Shown here one piece after another: positions 26,912 through 36,029 of a stretch of 64,000 nt of DNA (the stretch's first letter is position 1; the number at the start of each line of letters is the position of its first letter). The stretch is taken from assembly GCF_011617465.1 (NCBI RefSeq), contig NZ_CP050153.1, positions 496,001 to 560,000 on the forward strand. Reading direction: 5' to 3'. The stretch comes from Brevibacterium pigmentatum (GTDB lineage Bacteria; Actinomycetota; Actinomycetes; Actinomycetales; Brevibacteriaceae). Both the position numbers and the translations under genes were made by a program. The notes beneath the pieces were generated by a model. It saw only the letters and a list, made by a program, of their open reading frames with translations, ran no database searches and had not been told where the DNA came from.

Positions 26912-27664
26912 ATGGAACTGACACATCTGAAAATCTCCACTACCGGACTGACTCTCGGCATCGGCGGCGTCGCAGCGGCTCTTGCCGGGCGCAGAGCCGT
27001 CAGCAATCTCAAGACCATCAAGGGCCATCCTTGGAAGCACCGCGTGTTGGACCTGGGCTCCGCGTTCCTCCAGCGAAAATATCCGCTGGAGGCGATGAGC
27101 ACTTACCTCGACGGCCTGCACATCTATGCCGACGACACCGGACGCCAAGTCCATGCCGCTCACTTCTGCATCCACTTGGAACACGACCTGCACCAGTGCG
27201 TCATCTTCGATCGAAACGCCTATGACGCCCGCCTGATCGGCATCGAGTACATCATCAGCGAAGACCGGTTCCGCTCCCTGCCCGAAGAGGAGAAGAAGCT
27301 CTGGCACAGCCATCATTATGAGATCAAGTCCGGAATCCTCACCGCGCCTGGCGTTCCGGAGATCGCCGAACACGCCTACTTCGAGGACCTGGTGAAGACC
27401 TACGGCAAGACGTTCCACACCTGGCAGTACGACGTTCACGACTTCCCCTACGGTGCGCCCCAGCTGATGATGGGCTTCACCGAGGATGGGCAAGTCCGCG
27501 AAGAGCTGGTCCGAGAGCGCGACCGCGAAGTCGGGGTCTCGACGCAGCGCAACCGCGAACGCCGCGAAGACATCCCGATGCCGGAGGTGGCCCCGGTCGC
27601 GAACTCGTGGGAGACCGGGACCACGGTACAGCCGACCCTGCAGGAAACACCCGTCAAACGGTAG
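26912..27664 (+). CDS. DUF1264 (oil-body-associated-protein-like) protein
   Basis: 250 residues. The core, about residues 60-195, follows the DUF1264 pattern: a DGLHIYADDTGRQV-like start, HFCIHLEHDLHQCV, the RLIGIEYIISE segment, L-P-E-E-E-K-K-L-W-H-S-H and the G-K-T-F-H-T-W-Q segment near the end, with conserved His residues. The biochemical role is not established; the family includes plant oil-body-associated proteins and many soil bacterial proteins. The first 30 residues are a hydrophobic stretch that could be a signal or anchor, and the C-terminal 50 residues are charged and disordered. The coding start at 26912 gives the complete domain. Confidence 0.82.
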   Translation: MELTHLKISTTGLTLGIGGVAAALAGRRAVSNLKTIKGHPWKHRVLDLGSAFLQRKYPLEAMSTYLDGLHIYADDTGRQVHAAHFCIHLEHDLHQCVIFDRNAYDARLIGIEYIISEDRFRSLPEEEKKLWHSHHYEIKSGILTAPGVPEIAEHAYFEDLVKTYGKTFHTWQYDVHDFPYGAPQLMMGFTEDGQVREELVRERDREVGVSTQRNRERREDIPMPEVAPVANSWETGTTVQPTLQETPVKR

Positions 27665-27729
27665 AAAGCCAAACGGCAGAACCACCGAAAACATGTGAGT
27701 CATTCGGAGCCAGCCCAACCTGTTACAGT

Positions 27730-27744
27730 GATTACGATGTAAAC
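27730..27744. promoter_or_regulatory. Predicted operator, GATTAC-GAT-GTAAAC (site a)
   Basis: A 15-bp near-palindrome located 143 bases before the glycosyltransferase operon. The same GATTAC-N3-GTAAAC form recurs at 57025 (reverse) and 62728 exactly, and at 52100 and 57145 with one mismatch. Confidence 0.6.
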
Positions 27745-27887
27745 ACTTTGGTCGTGGAAGCCTGGAACCAACGCGCCGGGACTCGAACGCCGTCTATGTT
27801 CCATTGCGAAGAGGTCCATCAGGCATCGTCGTTTAAGCCGCCAATGATTGGTGAACGCTGATCCGGGTCGAGCGGAGGCACAGAGTT

Positions 27888-28958
27888 TTGCGAATCTGTC
27901 TGATAGCGTCCAGCCGTTTTCCCATCAACCAGCCCTTCGCGGGTGGTTTGGAGTCCTTTACGCACGCTGTAGTGAAGGAACTTGTCTCTCGCGGGCACTC
28001 GGTCACGCTGTTCGCCGCTCCCGGCAGCGATCCTGACCTCGATGTCGAGATGATCGTTCCCGAGGTCTTGCGTCTCTCCGAAGCGGCCCGGCTCGACGTG
28101 TCGGCGATGCCTACGGAATGGATGAGGCAGCATCACGCCTACTTGGACCTGATGCTCGGGCTGGCCGGGCAGACAGAGTTCGATGTCATCCATAACAATT
28201 CACTTCACCATCTGCCATTGGCCCTCTCGCCATTGGTGCGCACCCCGATCGTGACGACCCTGCACACGCCGCCCACGCCTTGGTTGGAATCGGCCGTGGT
28301 CTTCCGCGCGCCGACGACTTTCTTCGCTGCCGTGTCGAGCGCGACAGCCCGGGCTTGGTCGCACGCAGTGGAGAGTACTGTGATCTCGAATGGAGTCGAT
28401 ACGAATCTGTGGGATGCGGGTCCTGGTGGGCCGGCCTGCGTCTGGACTGGGCGCATGGTCCCGGAGAAGGCTCCCCATGTGGCAATCGACGCCGCCCGCG
28501 CTGCGGGATTCCAGATCGCTTTGGCAGGTCCGGTCATGGACGAGAAGTACTTCGCTGCTGAAGTGGCCCCGCGGCTGGGAGACGATGCCCGTTACTGCGG
28601 GCATTTGGATCAGCAGCGGCTGCGCAGCCTGGTGGGATCGTCGGCCGTGGCTGTCGTGAGCTCTCAATGGGAGGAGCCTTACGGTTTGGTGGCAGCAGAA
28701 GCCTTGGCCTGTGGGACACCTGTGGCGGCTTTTCCGAGGGGCGGGCTGGTTGAGGTCGTTCGTGGCGATGTCGGAGCCTTGGCGGACCAGCTCACCGTCG
28801 AGGCCTTGGCCCGAGCGATCTGCAGTGCTGCCGGACGGAGCCGTATGGCGGCCCGTAAGTATGCGGTCGAACACCATTCTCTGGACAGCACCGTCAGCGG
28901 ATACGAAGCATTGTATCGTCATGCAGTCCGTGCTGCGGCAGGAAGCTTCGCGGAATGA
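27888..28958 (+). CDS. GT4-type glycosyltransferase
   Basis: 356 residues, GT-B fold. The N-terminal half begins R-I-C-L-I-A-S-S-R-F-P-I with the glycine-rich A-G-G-L-E-S acceptor loop; the C-terminal half has V-W-T-G-R-M-V-P-E-K-A-P-H and the nucleotide-sugar site E-E-P-Y-G-L-V-A-A-E-A-L-A-C-G-T-P-V. Retaining GT4 enzymes transfer hexoses from UDP- or GDP-sugars. The start is a TTG at 27888 with GGAGG about 10 bases upstream; no ATG lies near the domain start. It overlaps the next gene by ATGA and begins a three-gene glycosyltransferase operon under predicted site a. Confidence 0.85.
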   Translation: MRICLIASSRFPINQPFAGGLESFTHAVVKELVSRGHSVTLFAAPGSDPDLDVEMIVPEVLRLSEAARLDVSAMPTEWMRQHHAYLDLMLGLAGQTEFDVIHNNSLHHLPLALSPLVRTPIVTTLHTPPTPWLESAVVFRAPTTFFAAVSSATARAWSHAVESTVISNGVDTNLWDAGPGGPACVWTGRMVPEKAPHVAIDAARAAGFQIALAGPVMDEKYFAAEVAPRLGDDARYCGHLDQQRLRSLVGSSAVAVVSSQWEEPYGLVAAEALACGTPVAAFPRGGLVEVVRGDVGALADQLTVEALARAICSAAGRSRMAARKYAVEHHSLDSTVSGYEALYRHAVRAAAGSFAE

Positions 28959-30091
28959 ACGTCGATCAGGGCCCCGTCCATCCGGTGATCGGTTGGTACA
29001 TCCACCATCAAGGTTCGGGACACTTGCACCGCTCCATGTCGATGGCGCGTGCGCTGGCTCGTGCCGGATGGCACGTCACCGGACTCTCCTCCTTGTCTCG
29101 GCCCGCGCAGTGGCCGGGTGAATGGGTGAGATTGGAACGTGACGACAGCAGCTCTGAATTCTGCGAAGCGCCTACGTCGGCAGAAACGGCAGCCGAGGCC
29201 TCAGACGGATGCCGGCTGGATCGAGATGACGTCACGGCCGGTGGCAGCCTCCATTACGTCCCGGTTGGGCACTCCGGATTGAGACGGCGCTCGGCTCAGA
29301 TCTCTGGATGGATCGATTCCGCTAAGCCCCGGCTGATGGTCGTGGATGTCTCGGTGGAAGTCGCGATTCTCGCTCGATTGCACGGGATACCTGTGCTGAC
29401 GGCTGTTTTGCCGGGAAGCCGCGGCGATTACGCTCATCAGCTCGGCTTTCGCCTCAGTTCAGCGATTCTCGGATTCTGGCCGGAGTCTGCGGCAGGGATC
29501 GTCTCCGGGATCCCAGAAGACAGCGAGCACAAGTTCCATGCCCTCGGCGGATTGTCCCGATTCCCCACACTCGAGGTGTCGTCAGACGCGCGTGGGGATA
29601 AGCGGGGGCCAGCGGATGATGCCTTTTCCATCGTTGTGCTCAATGGTGCAGGTGGAGGTGCACTGAGTGATGACCTCCCACATGTGCTCACGCAAGAATT
29701 CCCTACAGCTGAAGTCACGGTCCTGGGCGGCTCGAACGGCATGTGGGTGGAGGACCCGTGGCCGATCGTGCGTGACGCCGCGGTCGTAGTCACAGCGGCA
29801 GGTCAGAACTCGATTGCGGAAGTCGCCGCCAGCCGTACCCCGGCAGTTGTCATCGCCCACCCCCGTCCCTATGACGAGCAGAACTGGATGCTCGAAGTCC
29901 TCGTCCGCGGTCCGTGGCCGGTCATTGCAGGTCCAGACGACAGCAACGCCGCGGACTGGGCTCAGGCGATCGCCGAGGCGCTGAGACTCGATGGGAGCCG
30001 TTGGTCTACCTGGTGCGACGGCAAGACTCTCGAACGCTTCAGCAACCTCGTGCTCAGATACGCCGCCGACGTCTGTAAGGGAGAACGATGA
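28955..30091 (+). CDS. MurG/GT28-like glycosyltransferase
   Basis: 378 residues. The N-terminus has the W-Y-I-H-H-Q-G-S-G-H-L-H-R segment of GT-B enzymes that act on lipid or small-molecule acceptors, and the C-terminal half has the pattern V-V-V-T-A-A-G-Q-N-S-I-A-E-V and P-A-V-V-I-A-H-P-R-P-Y-D-E-Q, which resembles the UDP-sugar binding region of MurG-type GT28 proteins. Donor and acceptor are unknown. It is translationally coupled on both sides (ATGA overlaps at 28955 and 30088), so it works with the GT4 and GT2 enzymes of the same operon. Confidence 0.78.
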   Translation: MNVDQGPVHPVIGWYIHHQGSGHLHRSMSMARALARAGWHVTGLSSLSRPAQWPGEWVRLERDDSSSEFCEAPTSAETAAEASDGCRLDRDDVTAGGSLHYVPVGHSGLRRRSAQISGWIDSAKPRLMVVDVSVEVAILARLHGIPVLTAVLPGSRGDYAHQLGFRLSSAILGFWPESAAGIVSGIPEDSEHKFHALGGLSRFPTLEVSSDARGDKRGPADDAFSIVVLNGAGGGALSDDLPHVLTQEFPTAEVTVLGGSNGMWVEDPWPIVRDAAVVVTAAGQNSIAEVAASRTPAVVIAHPRPYDEQNWMLEVLVRGPWPVIAGPDDSNAADWAQAIAEALRLDGSRWSTWCDGKTLERFSNLVLRYAADVCKGER

Positions 30092-32016
30092 GCATTTCTG
30101 TGACCGGCCCCCCGGGCACCTTTGTCATCACTACAGTCCATGGTCGCCATGATCACCTGCGTCGACAGCGGGAATGCCTGGCCTTCAGCACCGTGCAACC
30201 GACAGACCATATCGTCGTTGCGATGAACGATGAAGACGTCAGGGGACGTGCCGGGTCCCCCACCGTTCCTGTGTCGATCGTTTCGATCCACAGGCCCGGA
30301 CCTGGCCTACCTCTTGCCGCGGCTCGAAACCTCGGTGTGGCTCATACCGCTGGACACCCGGACGATCTTCTGATTTTTCTCGATGTGGATTGTCTTCCGA
30401 CGCCCGATCTGATCGCGGCCTATCAGAGTGCCGCACTGGCCCACCCAGAGGACCTGCTCTGTGGACCCGTCAGCTATCTGCCTGATGTCGAACTCGATCC
30501 GATCTCGCCGGACTGTGTCGAACGTCTGGCACTTCTGAGCGAACCGCACCCCGCTCGGCCCGCCCCCGCTTCCGGGGAGATGATCACCGCGGGTGATCAC
30601 GACCTGTTCTGGTCACTGTCGTTCGCCGTCCGCCGCGGGGTGTGGGACCAGATCGGAGGCTTCGACGAGAACTTCGAAGGCTATGGAGGGGAGGACACCG
30701 ACTTTGCGTGGCAGGCCCGCAGCACCGGGACAGGGCTGACCTGGGTGGGCAGCGCTTCCGCTTTCCACCAGTACCATCCGGTGTCCTCACCCCCGGTGGA
30801 GCATCTTGACGACATCCTGAGCAATGGTCGACTGTTCGCGAAGAAGTGGGGCCAGTGGCCGATGCAAGGGTGGCTGGATCGCTTCGAGACGCTCGGCCTC
30901 GTGCGGCGGGGATCAGCGGGATACGAGCAGGTGCCCCTTACAGTGGCATCAGTCCCAGGATCGCACGTCTACGTCCGGCACCTTTCCTCTCCGGACGAGG
31001 ACGCGCCTGCGATCATCCGTCTGCCCGACCCTCCGCCGACCCGCGCTGACGCCCCTACGGGTGCGCCGTGGTGGCCGCCGGCCATGCTCGATCCCGATTG
31101 GATCCGCAACTGCGAGGCGGATGTGTTCCACATCCACTTCGGCTTCGACGCCCACTCCCCGGCTCAGCTGCACGCCGTCATCGACGCGCTGGAGGCACGC
31201 GAGATCCCACTCGTATACACGGTCCACGACCTGCAGAACCCTCACCACGAGGACGCGGCGCTGCATTCTTCCCAGCTCGACGTGCTGATTCCCCGAGCAA
31301 CTGAGGTCATCACGTTGACCCGAAAGGCGGCAGAGGAGATACGGCAGCGATGGAACATCGACGCGCATGTTATTGCACACCCACATGTGGCTGAGTTGGA
31401 GACGATCTCTGAACTCGGAAGCTCCTCCTTGCCGCGTCAGGAAGAGTTCCGTCTCGGAATCCACCTCAAGAGTTTGCGGGCGAATATGGTGGGAATACCA
31501 CTTCTGCAGGCCGCTGCTGCCGCTGTCGCGAAGATTCCCGGCGGCATTTTGCAGGTCAATCTTCATCACGACGTGTTCGATGAAGACGGCCCACGTCACG
31601 ACCCGGAACTCGTTCGCTACCTGCTCACCAGCGATGTCGAGCTGCACGTGCACGACTATTTCTCCGACCGTGAGCTCTTCGAATACCTCGCCGGACTTGA
31701 CGTTTCCCTGCTTCCATACCGTTTCGGGACTCATTCGGGTTGGATGGAGGCCTGCCACGATTTCGGCACACGGGTCATTGCTCCGAACGTCGGCTGTTAT
31801 GTCAGTCAAGGTGCTGATGCGAGCTATTCCTGGACCCGTGAAAACGGGGTGTGGACCCCGGATGCAGACTCGTTGCACTCTGCAGTGCTGAGCGTATCTT
31901 CTGGTCAGAGAGAGCAGGTCGAAGAACTCGTCAACCGCCGCCGAAGCGAACGGAAGGAGATCGCCGCGGCGCACGCAGCGATCTACCGCAGCGCCCTGGC
32001 GAAAACGCGGTCCTGA
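30088..32016 (+). CDS. Two-domain glycosyltransferase, GT2 plus GT4-like
   Basis: 642 residues. The N-terminal ~250 residues are a GT2 domain with the F-L-D-V-D-C metal motif near residue 95 and a G-G-F-D-E-N-F-x-G-Y-G-G-E-D-T-D-F segment typical of galactosyltransferase-type GT2 enzymes. The C-terminal ~300 residues are a GT-B domain (H-I-H-F-G-F-D near residue 350, T-V-H-D-L-Q near 385) whose nucleotide site is less conserved. The protein could add two sugars in sequence. It ends the operon. I recall similar gene sets in which these enzymes stand beside acyl-CoA dehydrogenase, PIG-L/methyltransferase and another GT2, which is the set found at 59-62 kb here. Confidence 0.8.
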   Translation: MSISVTGPPGTFVITTVHGRHDHLRRQRECLAFSTVQPTDHIVVAMNDEDVRGRAGSPTVPVSIVSIHRPGPGLPLAAARNLGVAHTAGHPDDLLIFLDVDCLPTPDLIAAYQSAALAHPEDLLCGPVSYLPDVELDPISPDCVERLALLSEPHPARPAPASGEMITAGDHDLFWSLSFAVRRGVWDQIGGFDENFEGYGGEDTDFAWQARSTGTGLTWVGSASAFHQYHPVSSPPVEHLDDILSNGRLFAKKWGQWPMQGWLDRFETLGLVRRGSAGYEQVPLTVASVPGSHVYVRHLSSPDEDAPAIIRLPDPPPTRADAPTGAPWWPPAMLDPDWIRNCEADVFHIHFGFDAHSPAQLHAVIDALEAREIPLVYTVHDLQNPHHEDAALHSSQLDVLIPRATEVITLTRKAAEEIRQRWNIDAHVIAHPHVAELETISELGSSSLPRQEEFRLGIHLKSLRANMVGIPLLQAAAAAVAKIPGGILQVNLHHDVFDEDGPRHDPELVRYLLTSDVELHVHDYFSDRELFEYLAGLDVSLLPYRFGTHSGWMEACHDFGTRVIAPNVGCYVSQGADASYSWTRENGVWTPDADSLHSAVLSVSSGQREQVEELVNRRRSERKEIAAAHAAIYRSALAKTRS

Positions 32017-32177
32017 CGGCGAGAGCGGAGCACTGGCTGCACCCGGTGCCCGCATGGGCCGAGTTCGGCAGGTGGGAGAGCCGACCGAGGCTCCGGACGA
32101 AGCCGTGACGAAGCGCAATCACCGGGGCGCTTCAGGCGCCGGCGGCCCGGATCGAGCAGCTGTGCGGCTGTTGTCGA

Positions 32178-33362
32178 TCACCTCGCCAATCGAGCAAAAG
32201 CGAGGTGGGCGAGCGCTGCGGCGAAGTCTCCGAGCCATTTGTCATCGAATTTCACGCGTGGCGAATGGTTGTCCTCGGGCTCTGGGTCGACACCGTCGGG
32301 AGTCGTGGCGAGGTAGACGTACGCGCCGGGCACCTCATTGATGACGAAGGAGAAGTCCTCCGAACCCATCTCCGGATTCGGCATCTCCTCGTAGCGATCC
32401 GTGCCATAGACCGAAGTGAGCTGCTGCGCGGTCCAGGCGGCTTCCTCGGTGTCGTTGGTAGTGACAGGGAATCCGGGCTCGAAGGTGATCTCGGCACGAC
32501 ACCCATGGGCTGAGGCGATGCCGTCGGCGATCCTGGTGACCTCGGTCCGCAGCTGCTCGACCCGCTCCGGAGACAGGTAGCGGATGCAGGCTCCCAGGCT
32601 CGCGGTGTCGGGGATGACATTGTTGGCATCCGATCCACGCAGCTGTGTGACGGGCATGACGACTGGGTCGAAGACATCGAATCGACGTGACGTCATGGTG
32701 TTGAGAGCCACCGCCAGTTCGGTGAGGGGGGCTACCGGGTCGCGGGCGAACTGGGGCTGGGAGCTGTGTCCGCCTGCGCCGCGCATGGTGATCTCCAAAC
32801 TGATGAATCCGGCCATGAGCGGGCCCGGGCGGGTGGTGAAGACCCCGCCCGTGCCGGGCTTGACGTGAATGGCATAGGCGGCGACGCGACGCTCTCCGGC
32901 CGCTTCGAGCATGCCTTCGTCAATCATGTTCTTCGCTCCGCCATCGCCTTCTTCGTTGGGCTGGAACATGAAGATCACAGAACCGGGCAGCTCATCGCGA
33001 TGGGCTGCGAGGAGCCGGGCGGCACCGATGAGGCCACTGGTGTGCAGGTCGTGGCCGCAGGCATGCATGGCCCCGTTCGTCGACGCGAAGGGGTAATCGG
33101 TTTCCTCGTTGACCGGCAGGGCATCCATGTCGCCGCGCAGCAGCACCGTCGGCCCTAGCTTCCCTCCGCGCAGCACGGCCACGACCGAGCTCTGCGCCAC
33201 GCCCTTGGTGATCTCCAGGTCGAGGCCGTCGATGGCGTCGAGGACGGCCTGCTGGGTCCGCGGAAGGTCGGTGCCCACCTCGGGATTGGCGTGGAGATCT
33301 CTGCGGATGGTCTGCAGTTCGGAGAGGATCTCGGCGGCGTCGGCAGGGAAGTCGGGAATCAT
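32178..33362 (-). CDS. M20-family amidohydrolase/peptidase
   Basis: 394 residues. Zn-binding segments of the M20D aminoacylase/IAA-amino-acid hydrolase family are visible: H-A-C-G-H-D-L-H near residue 100, N-E-E-G-D-G-G-A-K near residue 135 and a conserved His-Val-Lys-Pro-Gly segment. The dimerisation domain lies between. The enzymes remove acyl groups from N-acyl amino acids or short peptides. The ATG at 33362 is at the usual distance from the first domain motif; the longer reading to 33395 adds a basic leader. The YfcC-type carrier gene immediately upstream on the same strand may import its substrate. Confidence 0.86.
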   Translation of the reverse strand: MIPDFPADAAEILSELQTIRRDLHANPEVGTDLPRTQQAVLDAIDGLDLEITKGVAQSSVVAVLRGGKLGPTVLLRGDMDALPVNEETDYPFASTNGAMHACGHDLHTSGLIGAARLLAAHRDELPGSVIFMFQPNEEGDGGAKNMIDEGMLEAAGERRVAAYAIHVKPGTGGVFTTRPGPLMAGFISLEITMRGAGGHSSQPQFARDPVAPLTELAVALNTMTSRRFDVFDPVVMPVTQLRGSDANNVIPDTASLGACIRYLSPERVEQLRTEVTRIADGIASAHGCRAEITFEPGFPVTTNDTEEAAWTAQQLTSVYGTDRYEEMPNPEMGSEDFSFVINEVPGAYVYLATTPDGVDPEPEDNHSPRVKFDDKWLGDFAAALAHLAFARLAR

Positions 33363-33467
33363 CGGGCATACTCGCTTTCTTCGTGTGTTTGGCATCGTAG
33401 GTCGTCGAAGTTCAGGAGACGAAGGGTTTTCGGGTTCCTCCTGCTGCAGTGAGCATCCGCTGTTCGT

Positions 33468-34905
33468 TCAGGCTGTCCAGATGAACACATGAACGATGAA
33501 GACGTAGACCGCGCCCAGAACGTAGAAGATGATCATCAGCGGCCAGAGGAAGCGGACCCATTTGAACCAGGAGACACCGGCAATAGCAAGACCGGCCATC
33601 ATCGCGCCGCTCGTCGGGGTGAAACCGTTGGAGATGCCGTCACCGAACTGATAGGCCAGCACCGCGGTCTGTCGACTCACATCGACGAGGTCGGCCAGCG
33701 GAGCCATGATCGGCATGGTCAGTGCGGCTTGGCCGCTGCCCGAGGTGACGATGTAGTTGATGGCGGGCGCTCTGTGCGCCCACCATGCCGACTGCCGCCC
33801 AGTTGCTCGAGAGCTGCCCGACCGCCGTGGACAGCCCATAGATGATCGTGTCGATGACGTGGGCATCTTCGAGCAGAATGATTCCGCTGTAGGCCAGGCC
33901 CACCGACAACGCAGCAACGAGCAGATCCTGGCAGCCGTTGGTGAAAGAATCGGCGATGTCGTTGTAGTTCATCTTCGCGATGGTGGCGACGACCAGTACC
34001 ATGATGACGAACAGCGCCGACATCTCCGTGATGAACCAGTCAAAGGCGACGATCCCGATCGGGACGGCGACGATTGTGGCGACGAACACCCAGAGGACGG
34101 CGACGTCCCGCTTCCTCAGCGGATCGTCCGTCGAGGTGGACGAGCCATAAGCTTCGTCGTCGGGCCCGATGCCGATGAGGCTCCGACTGGGGTCCTTGAG
34201 GATCTTGGCTCCATACCGCATGAAGTAGATGGCTGCGGCGAGGTAGAGGATGACGAAGAGTCCGATGCGGACGGCCATCCCGGAGAAGATCGGCACACCT
34301 GCGATCTGTTGGGCGATTCCGATATTGAAAGGGTTGGTGAAGGAGCCGGCCCATCCGACCGCGGTTCCGACCAGAGGAAGGGCTGCGATGAGGATGCGGT
34401 CGAACCCGAGTTTCAACAGGATCGGCAGGATGATGAGGAGGTAGGGAATGGCCTCTTCGCTCATGCCGAACGTCGCTCCCGACAGGGAGAAGAAACCCAG
34501 CAGAATCGGGACGATCCAGAGTTCCTTGCCGGCGCACTTGGTGAGGACCCCCTGCAGCAGTCGATCGATTGCGCCGGTCGCGTTGAGTACACCGAGCGCT
34601 CCTCCGATGATGAGGAGGAAGAAGATGATGTCGGCGCCCTCGGTCATCCCCGACAGAATCGACGTGAACAGATCGAAGGGATTCGCCGGAGCTGAGTCCA
34701 CTGCATGGTATGTGCCGCTGATGACCAGGTCTCGGCCCGAATCATCGACTCGGGTGTCGTACTGCCCTGAGGGGATGAAGTAGGTCGCGATTCCCAGAAC
34801 AACGATGATTCCCAAGAGGATGACGAAGGTGTGTGGAACCCTTTTCGCAGCGGGTGTCTTCGCTGGCTTCGCTGGCTTCGCAGCGGGTTCGGCTTTCGAA
34901 TTCAC
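33468..34905 (-). pseudogene. YfcC-family (C4-dicarboxylate/basic amino acid) carrier with a frameshift
   Basis: About 478 codons in two frames. The first frame runs from a GTG at 34905 through some ten membrane spans, and breaks after S-N-W-A-A-V-G-M-V-G-A-Q-S near 33770. The conserved continuation (A-I-N-Y-I-V-T-S-G-S-G-Q-A-A-L-T-M-P-I-M-A-P) appears one base out of phase and runs to 33468. One extra C in the run near 33766-33772 explains it. YfcC proteins are integral membrane carriers of the dicarboxylate/arginine-ornithine type. Without the frameshift the length would be normal. It is either a recent inactivation or a sequence error. AAGGAG is about 13 bases before the GTG. Confidence 0.85.
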
Positions 34906-35111
34906 TTTGCGCCTAAGTCTCCTTCGGCGTCTGGATCGTAACGTCACAACTACATCGTCCGGGAGCGAATCACTGTGTGTACGTCTCTGCCGCGTTGGCC
35001 CAGACATCCCCGATGCTGTGGCGAGTGTGCGCCTCGTCACAATGCTGGCAGGCCAGCTGTCCATTCGCTACAGGACTGCGAAGATAGTGTCCGAAGTATC
35101 GGACACCCTCC

Positions 35112-35654
35112 TCATGCAGGCTTACGGGGGCCCTCCCCAAACCGAGCAAAGTACGCCAACGCCTCGAACGAATCCACAGCATCCGGATTCGCGACCTTGG
35201 CCAGATCGTGCCCCTGGATCAGCCTCTTCACCGGTACTTCGAGCTTCTTTCCAGTCTTGGTGTGCGGAATGGCCGGGACCGCGATGATGTCATCGGGCAC
35301 ATGCCTAGGCGAGGCCTTGGACCGCAGCTCCTCAGCAATTCGTGACCGCAACCCGGAATCCAACGAAACCCCCGACGCCAGAACGACGAACAGCGGCATC
35401 CAGTACCCGCCGTCGGGCTGCTCGGCACCGATGACCAAGGATTCGGCCACCTCGGGGATGCCGTCGACGATGTCGTAGATATCGGCGCTGCCGAGGCGCA
35501 CTCTCTGCCGGTTGAGGGTGACCGATCAGTTCCACGGATCGTCATACGTAGCCAGGCTTTGGCTGGTGCGCTTGTTGGCGAAGTCGATGAAGTCAGCAAT
35601 CTGCGGTCGCGGGGTCTAGTCGGGGTCGGGAAGCCAGATCGGTTCAGTGGTCAA
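35112..35654 (-). pseudogene. Remnant of acetoacetyl-CoA synthetase gene (partial duplicate)
   Basis: This is a decayed copy of the gene at 42864-44984. The N-terminal ~45 codons (35521-35654, starting at the same TTG) are joined near 35520 directly to the C-terminal ~130 codons. The missing part equals about 43405-44850 of the full-length copy (roughly 1.45 kb). The codon for Gln in the D-P-D-Q-T motif has become TAG. The C-terminal part is nearly identical to the full copy (for example I-A-V-P-A-I-P-H-T-K-T-G-K-K-L-E) and ends normally at 35112, unlike the full copy. It is non-functional but informative about the rearrangement. Confidence 0.9.
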
Positions 35655-36029
35655 TTCTTCTCCTCAGCACGGCTGAGGGCGGTCCTCAACGAGGTGCCGG
35701 CAGGGGAGACGAAGAACATTCCTTCTGAAGTCAGGACAGCAGCCTCGACGCTCGGTTGAGGTGACGCCTTCGATCCAACCGCAGTTCAGCAAACCGCTGA
35801 TAAGCTGCCCCGAAGTGATTCCGCAAAGCTTGGCAGAAGTTGAATGCGAACTGCTAGGAGCTATTGAGCAATATGTGTACTTTATGGCAAGATGTGCTTT
35901 GGATAGAAGCGTCTCGAGATGAGAAACACTTCGTCGCCGCCATAGACGGGGCCCTCAAAGACGGGGGCAGTGTCGATGGACGACTACCCCCTCGATCGGA
36001 ACGCTTGAACTGCAGTGCAAAGGTCGTAT
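35655..36029 (+). promoter_or_regulatory. Leader region of the giant surface protein gene
   Basis: 375 bases with no convincing gene; this stretch is more AT-rich than its surroundings and should hold the promoter. TTGAGC at 35864-35869 is a possible -35. A 63-codon frame (35864-36055) overlaps it, has no SD and is not supported. AAAGG at 36019-36023 is the SD of the surface protein. Confidence 0.4.
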
